A DNA stretch of 64,000 bases, from contig DATAJO010000031.1 in the NCBI GenBank assembly GCA_036262075.1, positions 1 through 64,000 of the forward strand, given 5' to 3'. The first letter of the stretch is position 1; each line of letters begins with the position of its first letter. The DNA is from JACDBZ01 sp036262075 (lineage in GTDB: Bacteria; Chloroflexota; Limnocylindria; QHBO01). Below the pieces are notes generated by a model. The model was not told the DNA's origin, did no database searches, and was given only the letters and a program-made list of their open reading frames with translations. Shown piece after piece: positions 1 to 8,098 of the stretch. Both the position numbers and the translations under genes were made by a program.

Positions 1-174
1 ATGGAGGGCGACGTCATCGTCATGCAGGACGTCTTCGTCTTCGAGCAGACCGACGTCGTCGACGGCAAGATCATCGGCAAGCTCAAGCCGACCGGGATCC
101 GGCCGCACTTCGTCGAGAAGTTCGAGATCAGCGGCATCCACCTGCCGCCGAACATTTTCGGCTCGCCGTTCTAA
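1..174 (+). CDS. tadA: Tad pilus secretion ATPase TadA/CpaF, C-terminal fragment
   Basis: The open frame enters from the left edge and ends with TAA at 172-174, leaving only the last 57 residues. They read as the C-terminal end of CpaF/TadA-type type II/IV secretion ATPases: the MQDVFVFEQT stretch, the IGKLKPTGIRP stretch and a short hydrophobic tail. Known members are cytoplasmic hexameric ATPases that power Flp/Tad pilus assembly. The ATG at position 1 is an internal Met, not a start. The gene lies directly before tadB and tadC, the usual order tadA-tadB-tadC. Walker motifs lie outside the window, so activity cannot be judged here. Confidence 0.85.
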   Translation: MEGDVIVMQDVFVFEQTDVVDGKIIGKLKPTGIRPHFVEKFEISGIHLPPNIFGSPF

Positions 175-189
175 GGGAGACGACCGACC

Positions 190-1188
190 GTGCAGGGCAT
201 GCTTCCCTTCGTCATCGCCGGCATCGCGGCTGCCGCCGTCCTGCTCATCTCCATCGGCATCTCCATGAGCGCCGGCGGAGGTGGCATCGCCGGCCGCCTC
301 GAGCGCTACGCCGCCGGACGCGAGCCAGGGGCGGCGGAGGAACCGAGCTCGCAGCAGGGCTCGGCCGTCGTGGCCGGCCTGTCGCGCGTCATCGAGCGCC
401 AGGATCTCGCGACGCGGCTCGCGACGGACCTCGCGCGAGCCGACCTGAAGATGCGGCCGGCCGAGTTCGTGATGCTGTGGGCCGTCACGCCGATCGTCCT
501 CGTGGCGTTCGCCTTCGCGTTCGGCCTCGTGTTCGAGGGCCTGCGCAACCCGGTCGCGCTGGTGATCATCTTCCTTCTCGGCCTGTGGCTGCCGCGGCTG
601 TACCTGAAGCGGCGCCAGGCGAAGCGGCTCAAGGCCTTCGGCGACCAGCTGCCCGACACGATCACGCTGCTCGCGAACTCGCTGCGCGCCGGCTCCTCGT
701 TCCTCCAGGGCATGGAGCTCGTCACGCGCGAGGCTCGCCCGCCGATCAGCGAGGAGTTCGAGCGCGTCGTGCGGGAGATGCAGCTCGGCGTGGCCCTCCA
801 GCCGGCGCTGAACAACCTCGTCCGCCGCGTCGCGTCCGAGGACCTCGAGCTCATGGTCACCGCCATCCAGATCCAGAGCCAGGTCGGCGGCAACCTCGCC
901 ACCGTCCTCGACGCGATCGCCCACACGATCCGGGAGCGGATCCGGATCCACGGCGAGATCCAGACGCTGACGGCGATGCAGCGCTACAGCGGCTACGTCA
1001 TCACCCTGCTGCCCGTTGGCCTCGCCGGCCTGCTGTTCCTCATCAGCCCGACGTATATCTCGGTGATGCTCGAGAACCCGCCGGAGCTCCTCGGACTGCC
1101 GATGGGCGTCGTGTTCTTCGGGGTCGGCCTCCTCAGCATGGCAATCGGCTACGTCTTCATCCGCCGTATCGTCGACATCAAGGTGTAG
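190..1188 (+). CDS. tadB: Tad pilus assembly platform protein TadB
   Basis: A 332-residue integral membrane protein with a GTG start and an AGGGAGA ribosome site about ten bases upstream. A hydrophobic segment starts at residue 5, a second pair lies near residues 97-135, and two more close the protein. Between them is the cytoplasmic T2SSF/GspF-like domain with the marker FGDQLPDTITLLANSLRAGS. TadB and TadC form the inner-membrane platform on which TadA acts. It begins 15 bp after tadA and ends 4 bp before tadC, so the three are surely one operon. Family assignment is secure from domain pattern and order. Confidence 0.92.
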   Translation: MQGMLPFVIAGIAAAAVLLISIGISMSAGGGGIAGRLERYAAGREPGAAEEPSSQQGSAVVAGLSRVIERQDLATRLATDLARADLKMRPAEFVMLWAVTPIVLVAFAFAFGLVFEGLRNPVALVIIFLLGLWLPRLYLKRRQAKRLKAFGDQLPDTITLLANSLRAGSSFLQGMELVTREARPPISEEFERVVREMQLGVALQPALNNLVRRVASEDLELMVTAIQIQSQVGGNLATVLDAIAHTIRERIRIHGEIQTLTAMQRYSGYVITLLPVGLAGLLFLISPTYISVMLENPPELLGLPMGVVFFGVGLLSMAIGYVFIRRIVDIKV

Positions 1189-1192
1189 CGCA

Positions 1193-2113
1193 ATGCAGCC
1201 CGAGATCATCATCGCCGCCATCGCGGCCATCGCCGTCCTTCTCATCACCTACGGGATCGCCTCGCGCCCCGGTGAGGACGCCGTCCAGGCGCGCCTGTCG
1301 CAGCTCGTCGTCCAGCCCCGTTCGCTGGAGGAGATGGAGCTCGACCAGCCGTTCTTCGACCGCGTGCTGCGCCCGGTCATCCAGCGCCTGAGCCGCGTCG
1401 GTCGCCGCCAGGAGGGCGGCATGATCCAGCGCATCGACGCCAAGCTCGAGAAGGCCGGCTATCCGGGCGGCCTGCGCGGCGCCGACTGGGTCGGCGTGAA
1501 GATCCTCAGCCTCATCGCCTTCGCCGTCGTCGGCTTCCTCCTCGGCCTGCTGCTCGGTGCGGGTTCGATCGTCGTGGCCCTGCTGTTCGCCCTCTTCGGC
1601 GCCGCGATCGGCTACATCGCGCCCGAGTTCTGGCTCGGCCGCAAGATGCGGGCGCGGGCGATGGCGATGACCCTCCAGCTGCCCGATGCGCTCGACCTGC
1701 TCACGATCTCGGTCGAGGCGGGCCTCGGCTTCGACGCGGCCCTCGCCAAGGTCGTCGAGAAGATGGAGGGGCCGCTCGTCGACGAGTTCCGCACGGCGCT
1801 GGCGGAGGTGCGCATGGGCCGCGCCCGCCGCGAGGCGCTGCGGGACGTCGCGAACCGGGCGGACTCGCAGCCGGTGACGAACTTCGTCGGCGCCATCGTC
1901 CAGGCCGAGCAGCTCGGCGTGCCGATCGCCAAGGTCCTCCAGATCCAGTCCAACCAGCTCCGCATCGAGCGGCGCCAGCGCGCCGAGGAAGCGGCGGCGA
2001 AGGCCCCGGTGAAGATGCTGTTCCCGATGGTCGGCTGCATCTTCCCCACGATCTTCATCGTCATCCTCGGCCCCGCCGTCGTGACCGTCATGGGCGGCGG
2101 GTCCGGCCTCTAG
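1193..2113 (+). CDS. tadC: Tad pilus assembly platform protein TadC
   Basis: A 306-residue second T2SSF platform protein. It has an N-terminal membrane segment (about residues 4-22), a membrane pair near residues 105-145, the cytoplasmic segment LPDALDLLTISVEAGLGFDA that is typical of TadC, and a C-terminal hydrophobic segment. The ATG follows the tadB stop by 4 bp. It pairs with TadB in the inner membrane. The gene ends 5 bp before a response regulator gene, so pilus machinery and regulator are probably co-transcribed. Confidence 0.92.
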   Translation: MQPEIIIAAIAAIAVLLITYGIASRPGEDAVQARLSQLVVQPRSLEEMELDQPFFDRVLRPVIQRLSRVGRRQEGGMIQRIDAKLEKAGYPGGLRGADWVGVKILSLIAFAVVGFLLGLLLGAGSIVVALLFALFGAAIGYIAPEFWLGRKMRARAMAMTLQLPDALDLLTISVEAGLGFDAALAKVVEKMEGPLVDEFRTALAEVRMGRARREALRDVANRADSQPVTNFVGAIVQAEQLGVPIAKVLQIQSNQLRIERRQRAEEAAAKAPVKMLFPMVGCIFPTIFIVILGPAVVTVMGGGSGL

Positions 2114-2118
2114 GACCG

Positions 2119-2832
2119 ATGCTGCCGCCCCAGCGGCCGGTCATCCTGCTCGTCGACGACGACCGCACGCTTCTCTCCGTCCTGTCCCGGCGCGTCAGCC
2201 GCGCCGGGTTCGAGGTCGTCACCGCGCTCTCGGGCGCGGCGGCCCTGAAGTCCCTCGAGTCGGGCTGGCCGTCGCTCCTCGTCGTCGACCTCATGATGCC
2301 GGGCATGGACGGCTTCGAGCTCTGCCGGCGGGTGAAGCACATCGCCGACCTGCCGATCATCGTCCTCTCGGCGGTCGACGCCTCCGAGGCGAAGGTGAGC
2401 GCCCTCGAGCTGTACGCCGAGGACTACGTCACCAAGCCGTTCGACCCCGACGAGCTCGTCGCCCGCATCCAGCGCGTCCTGCGCCGCGCGCCGGCGGGCC
2501 GCACGCAGATCTCGCTCGATGGCGGCGAGGTCGAGGTCGACCTCGCGACCCGCCGCGTCACGACGCCGACGGGCACCCACCAGCTCACGCCGACCGAGGC
2601 GCGGCTGCTCCAGGTCCTCGCCGCCTCGGTCGACCGCATCGTCCCGACCGACGAGCTCCTCGACCGCGTCTGGACCGATGCCGATGGCGCCGACCCGTCC
2701 TACCTGTGGGTCACCGTCCGCCGCCTCCGGCGCAAGCTCGAGGCCGATCCGGATCGGCCGCGCTACCTCCTGACCGAGCGGGGCATCGGCTACCGGCTCG
2801 CCTCGGGCACCCCCGTCGCGAACCAGGCCTAG
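2119..2832 (+). CDS. OmpR/PhoB-family response regulator
   Basis: A 237-residue two-component regulator. The receiver domain (about 7-122) shows the acidic pocket D13-D15, phospho-acceptor D57 in VVDLMMPGMDG, S84 and conserved K106 in VTKPFDPDEL. A winged-helix DNA-binding domain (about 130-230) follows, with the wing signature RYLLTERGIGYRL. The family binds tandem direct repeats about 11 bp apart. It sits between tadC and its cognate kinase (5 bp and 3 bp gaps). Repeats of that geometry precede all three pseudopilin cassettes downstream, so these are its most likely targets; that link is inference. Confidence 0.93.
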   Translation: MLPPQRPVILLVDDDRTLLSVLSRRVSRAGFEVVTALSGAAALKSLESGWPSLLVVDLMMPGMDGFELCRRVKHIADLPIIVLSAVDASEAKVSALELYAEDYVTKPFDPDELVARIQRVLRRAPAGRTQISLDGGEVEVDLATRRVTTPTGTHQLTPTEARLLQVLAASVDRIVPTDELLDRVWTDADGADPSYLWVTVRRLRRKLEADPDRPRYLLTERGIGYRLASGTPVANQA

Positions 2833-2835
2833 CCG

Positions 2836-4365
2836 GTGGGCAACCCCGGCCTCTGGACGCGCGTCTTCGTCGGGATCCTCGCCGCCGTCCTCGTCCCGAC
2901 GCTCGTCGCCGCCCTTGTCGTCACGTTGGTCGGCGGCTTCGTCGACCGGGCCGATCCGGTCCTCCTGGCGCTCGCCATCCTCGCCGCCATCGTCCTGTGG
3001 GCCGCGATCCTGGCCGTCGTCTACACCCGCATCCTGACCGACGAGCTGCGCTCGTTCCGCGATCTCGCCGAGCGCGGCGAGCGGGCCGATGCCGCCGGCG
3101 CCGCCCAGGGCAGCGCGCTCCAGCGCGTGGCCGGCGCCCTCGACGAGCGGAACCGCCAGGTCGCCACGCTGGCCGACGGAACGGGGTCGGTGCCGATCGA
3201 CGACGAGCCCGGCCGCGTCGTCGATGCCCTGGTCGACCTCGTCCGATCCGTGATGGGCGACCCGACCTGGACGTTCGCCATCCTCGCCGCCGACGACGCC
3301 GTTGCCCTTCCGCCCGGCGTCTACGCCGGCGACGGTTCGGGGTCGGCCGAGCCGCTGGTTGACCTCCACCGCTGGGCATCCGTCACCCTGGCCGAGACCG
3401 AGACGCCGGCCGCGCGCCTCGAGGGCCCGTGGGGCGCGTTCATGGCGGTCGACGTCCGGGTCAGCGAGGGGCTCCATGGCGTGCTCCTCTCCCCCTGGGA
3501 GGGCCGTGCCGCCCCGGCCCAGGCCGAGCTGGCGCTGCTGACCCTCGTGGGCCAGACGGTCGGCACGGCGCTCGAGCACTCCCTGCTCTACGCGCGCGTC
3601 CGCGCCCAGGCCGATGAGCTGACGCGCCTCGCCGCCGTCCAGGCCGACTTCCTACGCGGTGTCACCCACGACCTCCAGACCCCGTTGACGAGCATCGGCG
3701 CCCTGGCGACCGAGCTGCGGGCGGCGCCCGATCTGCCGGCCAGCGCCGACGTCGACCTCGACACCATCGCCCACCAGGCCGAGCGCCTGCGCCGCATGGT
3801 CGGCCAGCTGCTCGTCGCCTCCCGCCTCGAGGCCGGCGCGTTCACCCCGCAGGTCGACGTCTTCGCCGTGCCCCTGCTCGTCGAGCGCGTCTGGGCCGCG
3901 TTGCGTGCGGATCGGCCCTTCTCGCTCCGCGTGGAGGGCGCGCCGCACCTGGCCGTCGGCGACCCCGATCGCGTCGAGCAGGTCCTGTGGGCCATCCTCG
4001 ACAACGCGGTGAAGTACTCGCCCGCCGGCTCGCCGATCAGCGTGCTCGTCGACGCTTCCCACGACATACTGCGGATCGCCGTCCGGGACGAGGGCGCCGG
4101 CATGGACGAGGCCACCCAGCGCAGCGCCTTCGAGCAGTTCTTCCGCTCCGATGCCGCCCGACGCCTCGCCCCCGATGGCAGCGGCATCGGCCTCTACGCC
4201 GCGCGCGGCATCATGGAGGCGATGGGCGGCGGCATCTCCATCTCGTCGCGCCTCGGCGCTGGCACGACAATGACCCTCTCCCTCCCCGCCGAGCCCGCCG
4301 AGGCCGAGGGCCCTGAGCCCGTAGGGGGTCCCGGGTCGCTCGCGGAGCCGCCGCAACGGCGATAA
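2836..4365 (+). CDS. Membrane sensor histidine kinase with GAF-like domain
   Basis: A 509-residue kinase starting at GTG, 3 bp after the regulator. Two membrane segments lie at about 8-34 and 40-60 with almost no extracytoplasmic loop, so it probably senses in the membrane or cytoplasm. Residues about 125-250 look like a weak GAF domain. The dimerisation/phospho-acceptor box is VTHDLQTPLTS with His about 278. The ATPase domain shows an N box (DNAVKYSP), a G1 box (DEGAGMDE) and a G2 box (GSGIGLYAARG). It is expected to phosphorylate the neighbouring regulator. The C-terminal tail is Pro/Glu-rich and low in complexity. Confidence 0.9.
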   Translation: MGNPGLWTRVFVGILAAVLVPTLVAALVVTLVGGFVDRADPVLLALAILAAIVLWAAILAVVYTRILTDELRSFRDLAERGERADAAGAAQGSALQRVAGALDERNRQVATLADGTGSVPIDDEPGRVVDALVDLVRSVMGDPTWTFAILAADDAVALPPGVYAGDGSGSAEPLVDLHRWASVTLAETETPAARLEGPWGAFMAVDVRVSEGLHGVLLSPWEGRAAPAQAELALLTLVGQTVGTALEHSLLYARVRAQADELTRLAAVQADFLRGVTHDLQTPLTSIGALATELRAAPDLPASADVDLDTIAHQAERLRRMVGQLLVASRLEAGAFTPQVDVFAVPLLVERVWAALRADRPFSLRVEGAPHLAVGDPDRVEQVLWAILDNAVKYSPAGSPISVLVDASHDILRIAVRDEGAGMDEATQRSAFEQFFRSDAARRLAPDGSGIGLYAARGIMEAMGGGISISSRLGAGTTMTLSLPAEPAEAEGPEPVGGPGSLAEPPQRR

Positions 4366-4409
4366 GTCGGTGCCTGGCCCGCACGACGCATGCGGCGGGC
4401 GCGGTTCCA

Positions 4410-4703
4410 CCGTTATATCGGGTGCTGGCGCGCGCGGAGGCCCCCGAATCGGCCCTTGGGGCGTCATGCCACCCGATGCATCGGTATATCGGCGCTCGAG
4501 GCGGCCCTGGTGCGGGCGGCTGACCGATGTATCGGTCAAATCGCGCGGGAGGTCGAGCTGGCGTGGCGTTTGGCCGATGTATCAGCCAGTTCCACGCACG
4601 AGGGGCCCGCAGCGGCGCGCCTCACGCTCCGGAGTGGCCGATGAATCGGTCAAGGGACACGGGAGATGGAGCTCCGGTGCAGATTGACCGATCCATCGGT
4701 TCA
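4410..4703. repeat. Array of six CCGAT-NN-ATCGG palindromes with regular spacing
   Basis: This 477-bp gene-free gap (4366-4842) holds six copies of one palindrome. They lie at 4410-4421 (one mismatch), 4473-4484 (perfect), 4521-4538 (perfect 18-mer TGACCGATGTATCGGTCA), 4571-4588 (one mismatch), 4635-4652 (one mismatch) and 4685-4700. Centres fall at 4415.5, 4478.5, 4529.5, 4579.5, 4643.5 and 4693.5, which gives steps of 63, 51, 50, 64 and 50 bp. The DNA between sites is not repeated. No convincing ORF covers the array. It looks like a multi-site protein-binding region or a dispersed chromosomal repeat; function is unknown. Confidence 0.8.
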
Positions 4704-4786
4704 CGGCCGAGGGCGCGCCACGCACGCGCACGCCGCGCACGCGCACGCCGCACGGACCCCCACGGCACCGCGCGGAACACGAGAAG

Positions 4787-4845
4787 ACGCCGGGGCCGAT
4801 TGCTCGACCCCGGCGTTCCGATAGCGGGAAAGGGGATACCCGCTA
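4787..4845 (-). terminator. Double hairpin at the end of the tadG transcript
   Basis: Two perfect inverted repeats lie side by side. ACGCCGGGG pairs with CCCCGGCGT (4787-4795 with 4808-4816, 12-nt loop). TAGCGGG pairs with CCCGCTA (4822-4828 with 4839-4845) and includes the tadG stop codon. On the minus strand the distal hairpin is followed by TCTTCTCG, a weak pyrimidine tract, so termination efficiency is uncertain. Confidence 0.55.
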
Positions 4846-5853
4846 GCGTGTCAACCCGATGAAGTTCGTTCGCGAGTTGCAGGTCGGGTCCGTCGGCAGG
4901 CACGGCGGTCGGCCGTAGCCGGCGGGCACGCTCGGCAGTGCGTAGAACTCGACGAAGTACCCGTTCACCTTGTTCGCGTGCTGGTCGAAGTCGGTGAGCG
5001 TGAACGCCGCCAGGGTGATGATCTCGTAGGTGAGGTTGTTGCCACCGCGATCGTTGGTCTGGCCCCAGATCGGGATGAGCACGGTCGTGCCGAGCCAGCC
5101 GGTGAGGCAGCTGCGCACGTCGCTGCTGTTCATCATGCCGGTGCTGCCGTCGATCCAGACCGCGAACGTCATCGCCGGGTTGTCCGGGTTGCAGATGCTG
5201 TTCGCGAGCTCGGGAGCGTTCGGCGAGCCGCCGTCCCAGTCGAGCCAGCCGAAGTTGCCCGGGCCCTCCTCGCCGGCGGTGAGCTCGTACTCGACGCCCG
5301 GCTCGTAGTCCGAGTCGAAGGCGGCGATCGGCAGGAGGACGCCCCCGGGCACCTCGTTGAGGAGGCTCGAGGTCATCGCGGTCGCCGGCGTCTCGACGTG
5401 GAGGTGCGGGATGCCGACGGCGCGCATGAAGAACGTGTCGGTATCGGTCTCGGTCGTGACGCGGACGCCCTGGGTGTTGGCCGGAATCCCGGTCGCCGGG
5501 TCGACCGCGCCGAGGTCGATCTCGTTGCCGACGACCGCGGTGTCCGGACGGACGTAGACGGCCGTGAAGCTGCAGCCATCGGCGGCCACGCAGCCGTTCG
5601 CCTCGAGGCTGGCCTCGATGGCGTCGTACACGTCGGATCCGGTCCGGCCACCATCGAGATAGTGGTCGGCGATGACCTTCGTGCCGGCCATGGCGCTCAG
5701 GTCGGCCGCGTTCTGCATGTTCCGGCGCTCGCGATAGCCGACGCCCGTGTCGATCACGAGACCGACGAGGGCGACGAACACGAACATGCCGGCGGCCGCC
5801 ATGAGGAGGATCTGGCCTCGCTCGTCACGTCGGCCCGTGATGCGCTTGAGCAT
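4843..5853 (-). CDS. TadG-like pilus assembly protein (cassette 1)
   Basis: A 336-residue envelope protein. The N-terminus has the TadG pattern: charged residues, ERGQILLMAAAG, one membrane helix (about 13-35), then RRNMQNAADLSAMAGTKV, the usual junction into an exported domain. The remainder is a Cys-containing extracytoplasmic domain with no catalytic motif I recognise. The ATG at 5853 is preferred because AAAGGA lies upstream and the TadG motif begins 11 residues in; the open frame extends further but without family similarity. It is the last gene of a minus-strand TadE-TadE-TadG cassette, 56 bp after the preceding gene. Confidence 0.82.
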   Translation of the reverse strand: MLKRITGRRDERGQILLMAAAGMFVFVALVGLVIDTGVGYRERRNMQNAADLSAMAGTKVIADHYLDGGRTGSDVYDAIEASLEANGCVAADGCSFTAVYVRPDTAVVGNEIDLGAVDPATGIPANTQGVRVTTETDTDTFFMRAVGIPHLHVETPATAMTSSLLNEVPGGVLLPIAAFDSDYEPGVEYELTAGEEGPGNFGWLDWDGGSPNAPELANSICNPDNPAMTFAVWIDGSTGMMNSSDVRSCLTGWLGTTVLIPIWGQTNDRGGNNLTYEIITLAAFTLTDFDQHANKVNGYFVEFYALPSVPAGYGRPPCLPTDPTCNSRTNFIGLTR

Positions 5854-5909
5854 GGGGATGAGTCCTTTCGTTGCGGGTCGTGGCGACCCGTTGGCCGGTG
5901 ACGTGCCCA

Positions 5910-6350
5910 TCAGTTCTGCACCACAGCTTCGGATCGGCCCTCGAGCGAGAAGGGGCCGAGGATCTGGCCGATGATCGGCGTGATCATCTCGACCTCGCTC
6001 TGGACGGTGACGACCACGATGTCCTCGACCGTGCACCCCAGGCCGGCATTGCGCGGGTTGCAGTCGACCGTGGCGACGGCATTCGGCACGCCGCTCAGGC
6101 GGTCGATGATCCAGGCCTCGACGTCGTCGCGCCGGTCCTCGTCCCAGGACCGCGCCTGGACCGATCCGTAGCGAGCGCCGTCGCGGGCCGCCTCGGCGAG
6201 CGAGTTGTTCACGTACACGGCCCGACCGAGGTCGATGAGGCCGAAGATCACGAGCAGGAAGATCGGCAGCGCGAGGGCGAACTCGACCAGCGACTGGCCG
6301 CGCGTGCGCTCCCGGCCGGAACGGCTGGATCGGCGAATGAGGCGTCGCAT
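5910..6350 (-). CDS. TadE-like pseudopilin (cassette 1)
   Basis: A 146-residue protein with the classic TadE start: a basic N-terminus, RGQSLVEFALALPIFLLVIF and a single membrane helix, then LGRAVYVNNSLAEAARDGARYG. TadE-type proteins are processed minor pseudopilins exposed outside the membrane. Its ATG overlaps the stop of the upstream gene by one base (TGATG), which implies translational coupling. The C-terminal domain is short, with two Cys (NPRNAGLGCTV region) that could form a disulphide. It is the middle gene of the cassette. Confidence 0.85.
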   Translation of the reverse strand: MRRLIRRSSRSGRERTRGQSLVEFALALPIFLLVIFGLIDLGRAVYVNNSLAEAARDGARYGSVQARSWDEDRRDDVEAWIIDRLSGVPNAVATVDCNPRNAGLGCTVEDIVVVTVQSEVEMITPIIGQILGPFSLEGRSEAVVQN

Positions 6351-7450
6351 CACTTGTCCACCTGGATCATGGTCGTGAGGCACGGCCGGAGGGTGCCCGC
6401 CGCGATCGACTGCGTCCGGACCGTGTAGTCGTTGCTCGGCGGCCGGACGGCCGTGAAGTTGGCGGCGGTGAAGCCGGCCTGGACCCAGCGCGCCTGGGCG
6501 ACGGTCACGACGTGCCCGGTCAGCGTCGGCACCGTGCAGCTCTGCACCGGCGTCGGCGTCGGCGTGCCCGACTGAGAGGCCGTCGGTGCCGGCGTCTGCG
6601 ACGGCGCGAGCGTCGGGGTGGGCGATGGGCTCGGGGTCGGCACCGGGGTCGGCGACGGGGTCGGCGTCGACTGCGGCGTGCTGGCCACGGTGATCGTCGT
6701 CGTGGCGCACGCCGCGACGGTGAAGGCCGGGATGCTCTGCCAGACGATGTCCTGTCCGTTTCCCCCGATCGTCGTGATCCGCGTCCGATCGAACCCTGCC
6801 GGGCTCTCCCAGACGTCTGCCGCGTCGCGGATCTTCGTGGGCGCGAGCGTGAAGTCCGGGACGGTGCACATCCCCGCCGCCAGCGACTGAGAAGCCGATG
6901 CGGACGGGAAGGTCACCTGGCCACCGAGCTGCTCGAACGAGGTCAGCACGGTCGCCGATGCGTCGCTCGTCAGCGTGATCGTCGAGCCGACGATGCTCGA
7001 AATGAACGGCGTGACGAGCTGGAACGGGATCTGTGCGCGGACGTAGTAGACGTCGCCGTCCTCGCAGTCGTCGAGGTCCTTGCCGGTCCCGGTGAAGTCC
7101 ACCGTGCCGGCGGCAAAGCACTTCGCCTCGAACGTCGTTGGCGCAATGCCATCGAGCTCGATCTCCACCCGGGCCTCGACGTTCGCCGGGTCGGCGCAGG
7201 CCGCATCGGTGTCGTCGGGACAGGTCGGCTGGCGGGCGCCGTAGAAGACGCCCTCCTTGACGGCGTTCTCGAGGTTGATGGCACCGAAGTAGGCGCGACC
7301 GAGATCGATCGCGCCGACGGTGAGAAGGAGAAGAACGGGCAGCACGATCGCCAGCTCGACGAGGCTCTGGCCCCGGCTGTACCGGCGAAGGCGCGCGGCG
7401 GCGGCGCCGAGGAGGCGGCCGCGGGGTCGGCGCGAGATCTGGGTGTTCAC
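6350..7450 (-). CDS. TadE-like pseudopilin with PASTA-like domains (cassette 1)
   Basis: About 366 residues. The N-terminus has the TadE motif RGQSLVELAIVLPVLLLL and the INLENAVKEGVFYGAR helix. It is followed by a Cys-rich domain, a first PASTA-like segment (VPDFTLAPTKIRDAADVW), a Thr/Pro/Ser linker of about 45 residues and a second PASTA-like domain (CTVPTLTGHVVTVAQARW to the end). PASTA domains usually bind peptidoglycan or beta-lactams, so this could anchor a pilus tip or base to the wall; that is inference. The GTG at 7450 is chosen because a -10 (TACCTT) ends 7 nt upstream, giving a leaderless mRNA. An ATG at 7492 would overlap the operator. Confidence 0.72.
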   Translation of the reverse strand: MNTQISRRPRGRLLGAAAARLRRYSRGQSLVELAIVLPVLLLLTVGAIDLGRAYFGAINLENAVKEGVFYGARQPTCPDDTDAACADPANVEARVEIELDGIAPTTFEAKCFAAGTVDFTGTGKDLDDCEDGDVYYVRAQIPFQLVTPFISSIVGSTITLTSDASATVLTSFEQLGGQVTFPSASASQSLAAGMCTVPDFTLAPTKIRDAADVWESPAGFDRTRITTIGGNGQDIVWQSIPAFTVAACATTTITVASTPQSTPTPSPTPVPTPSPSPTPTLAPSQTPAPTASQSGTPTPTPVQSCTVPTLTGHVVTVAQARWVQAGFTAANFTAVRPPSNDYTVRTQSIAAGTLRPCLTTMIQVDK

Positions 7451-7457
7451 GCTCACG

Positions 7458-7490
7458 AAGGTATGGGCCGAACCTTGCGGATCGGTTTGC
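7458..7490 (-). promoter_or_regulatory. Direct-repeat operator and -10 of pseudopilin cassette 1
   Basis: Read on the minus strand: GCAAACC (7490-7484), then GCAAGGT (7478-7472) at a 12-bp period, an 8-nt gap, then TACCTT (7463-7458). The GTG start follows 7 nt later. The arrangement matches the sites before cassettes 2 and 3, and PhoB-type activation in which a direct repeat replaces the -35. The first repeat is degenerate beyond GCAA. Confidence 0.5.
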
Positions 7491-7591
7491 ATCGGCCCTG
7501 GTACCGGGGGAGTACGTTCGTTCGCCGGTGCGCCCTCCCGAGCACGATTCGGCCCTTCAGGAACCGATGCGGACGCGTATCGTTCCCTCCC

Positions 7592-7957
7592 GTGAGCCAG
7601 CCCGTCCTCGTCCGCAACCTGACGCGCGGCACGGTCGTCGGCGACCGGATCCGCGTCGCGCGGTCGCTGGGCGAGCGCACCGTCGGCCTGCTCCGCACGC
7701 CGTCGCTCGAGCCCGGCATGGGGCTGTGGATCGAGAACGCGCCCTCGATCCACATGTTCTTCATGCGCTACCCGATCGACGCGGTGTTCGTGTCGCCCGG
7801 TGGCCGGGTCACGAAGGTCGTGCCCAACCTCAGGCCGTGGCGGGTCGTGTGGTGGGCGCGCGGCGCCCGTGACTGCCTCGAGCTCCCGGCCGGCGCCGCG
7901 GCGGCCTCGGGAACCGCCCCCGGCGACGAGCTCCAGATCGAGACGCTGACCGGCTGA
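7592..7957 (+). CDS. DUF192 family protein
   Basis: A 121-residue protein of the DUF192 (UPF0127) family. Markers include ERTVGLLRTPSLEPGMGLWI, the SIHMFFMRYPIDAVFVSPGG core and a C-terminal LELPAG...GD turn. Members are small all-beta proteins of unknown biochemical role; several lie beside Tad pilus genes, as here. A signal peptide is absent, although some homologues have one. The GTG start at 7592 fits the domain start; a possible -10 (TATCGT, 7578-7583) lies 8 nt before it. It sits alone between two divergent pseudopilin cassettes. Confidence 0.85.
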   Translation: MSQPVLVRNLTRGTVVGDRIRVARSLGERTVGLLRTPSLEPGMGLWIENAPSIHMFFMRYPIDAVFVSPGGRVTKVVPNLRPWRVVWWARGARDCLELPAGAAAASGTAPGDELQIETLTG

Positions 7958-7998
7958 CGCGAGTCATCCCGGGCCGGAGCGTCGCCCAGCGCTCGGCG

Positions 7999-8031
7999 GC
8001 AAGGTGCCCAGCAAGGTGGGACTACTAGAGT
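7999..8031 (+). promoter_or_regulatory. Direct-repeat operator and -10 of pseudopilin cassette 2
   Basis: GCAAGGTG at 7999-8006 recurs at 8011-8018 (12-bp period). TAGAGT at 8026-8031 follows 8 nt after the second G[CT]AAGGT core. The first gene starts at 8099, so the leader is about 60 nt. No -35 like TTGACA is present, consistent with an activator-dependent promoter. Confidence 0.6.
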
Positions 8032-8098
8032 CGGCCCCGAGTACGGAAGTACCCCCGATCGCCGCGGGCGGTCGGGCGGACGTTGTCACCGGAGCCCG

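Noticed and set aside
4410..4703. CRISPR array
   Set aside because: The repeats are short imperfect palindromes, spacers vary between about 32 and 51 bp, and no cas genes are present.
7451..7492. ATG at 7492 as start of the PASTA pseudopilin
   Set aside because: It would place the operator and -10 within the coding region and add 14 residues with no family similarity; kept only as an alternative.
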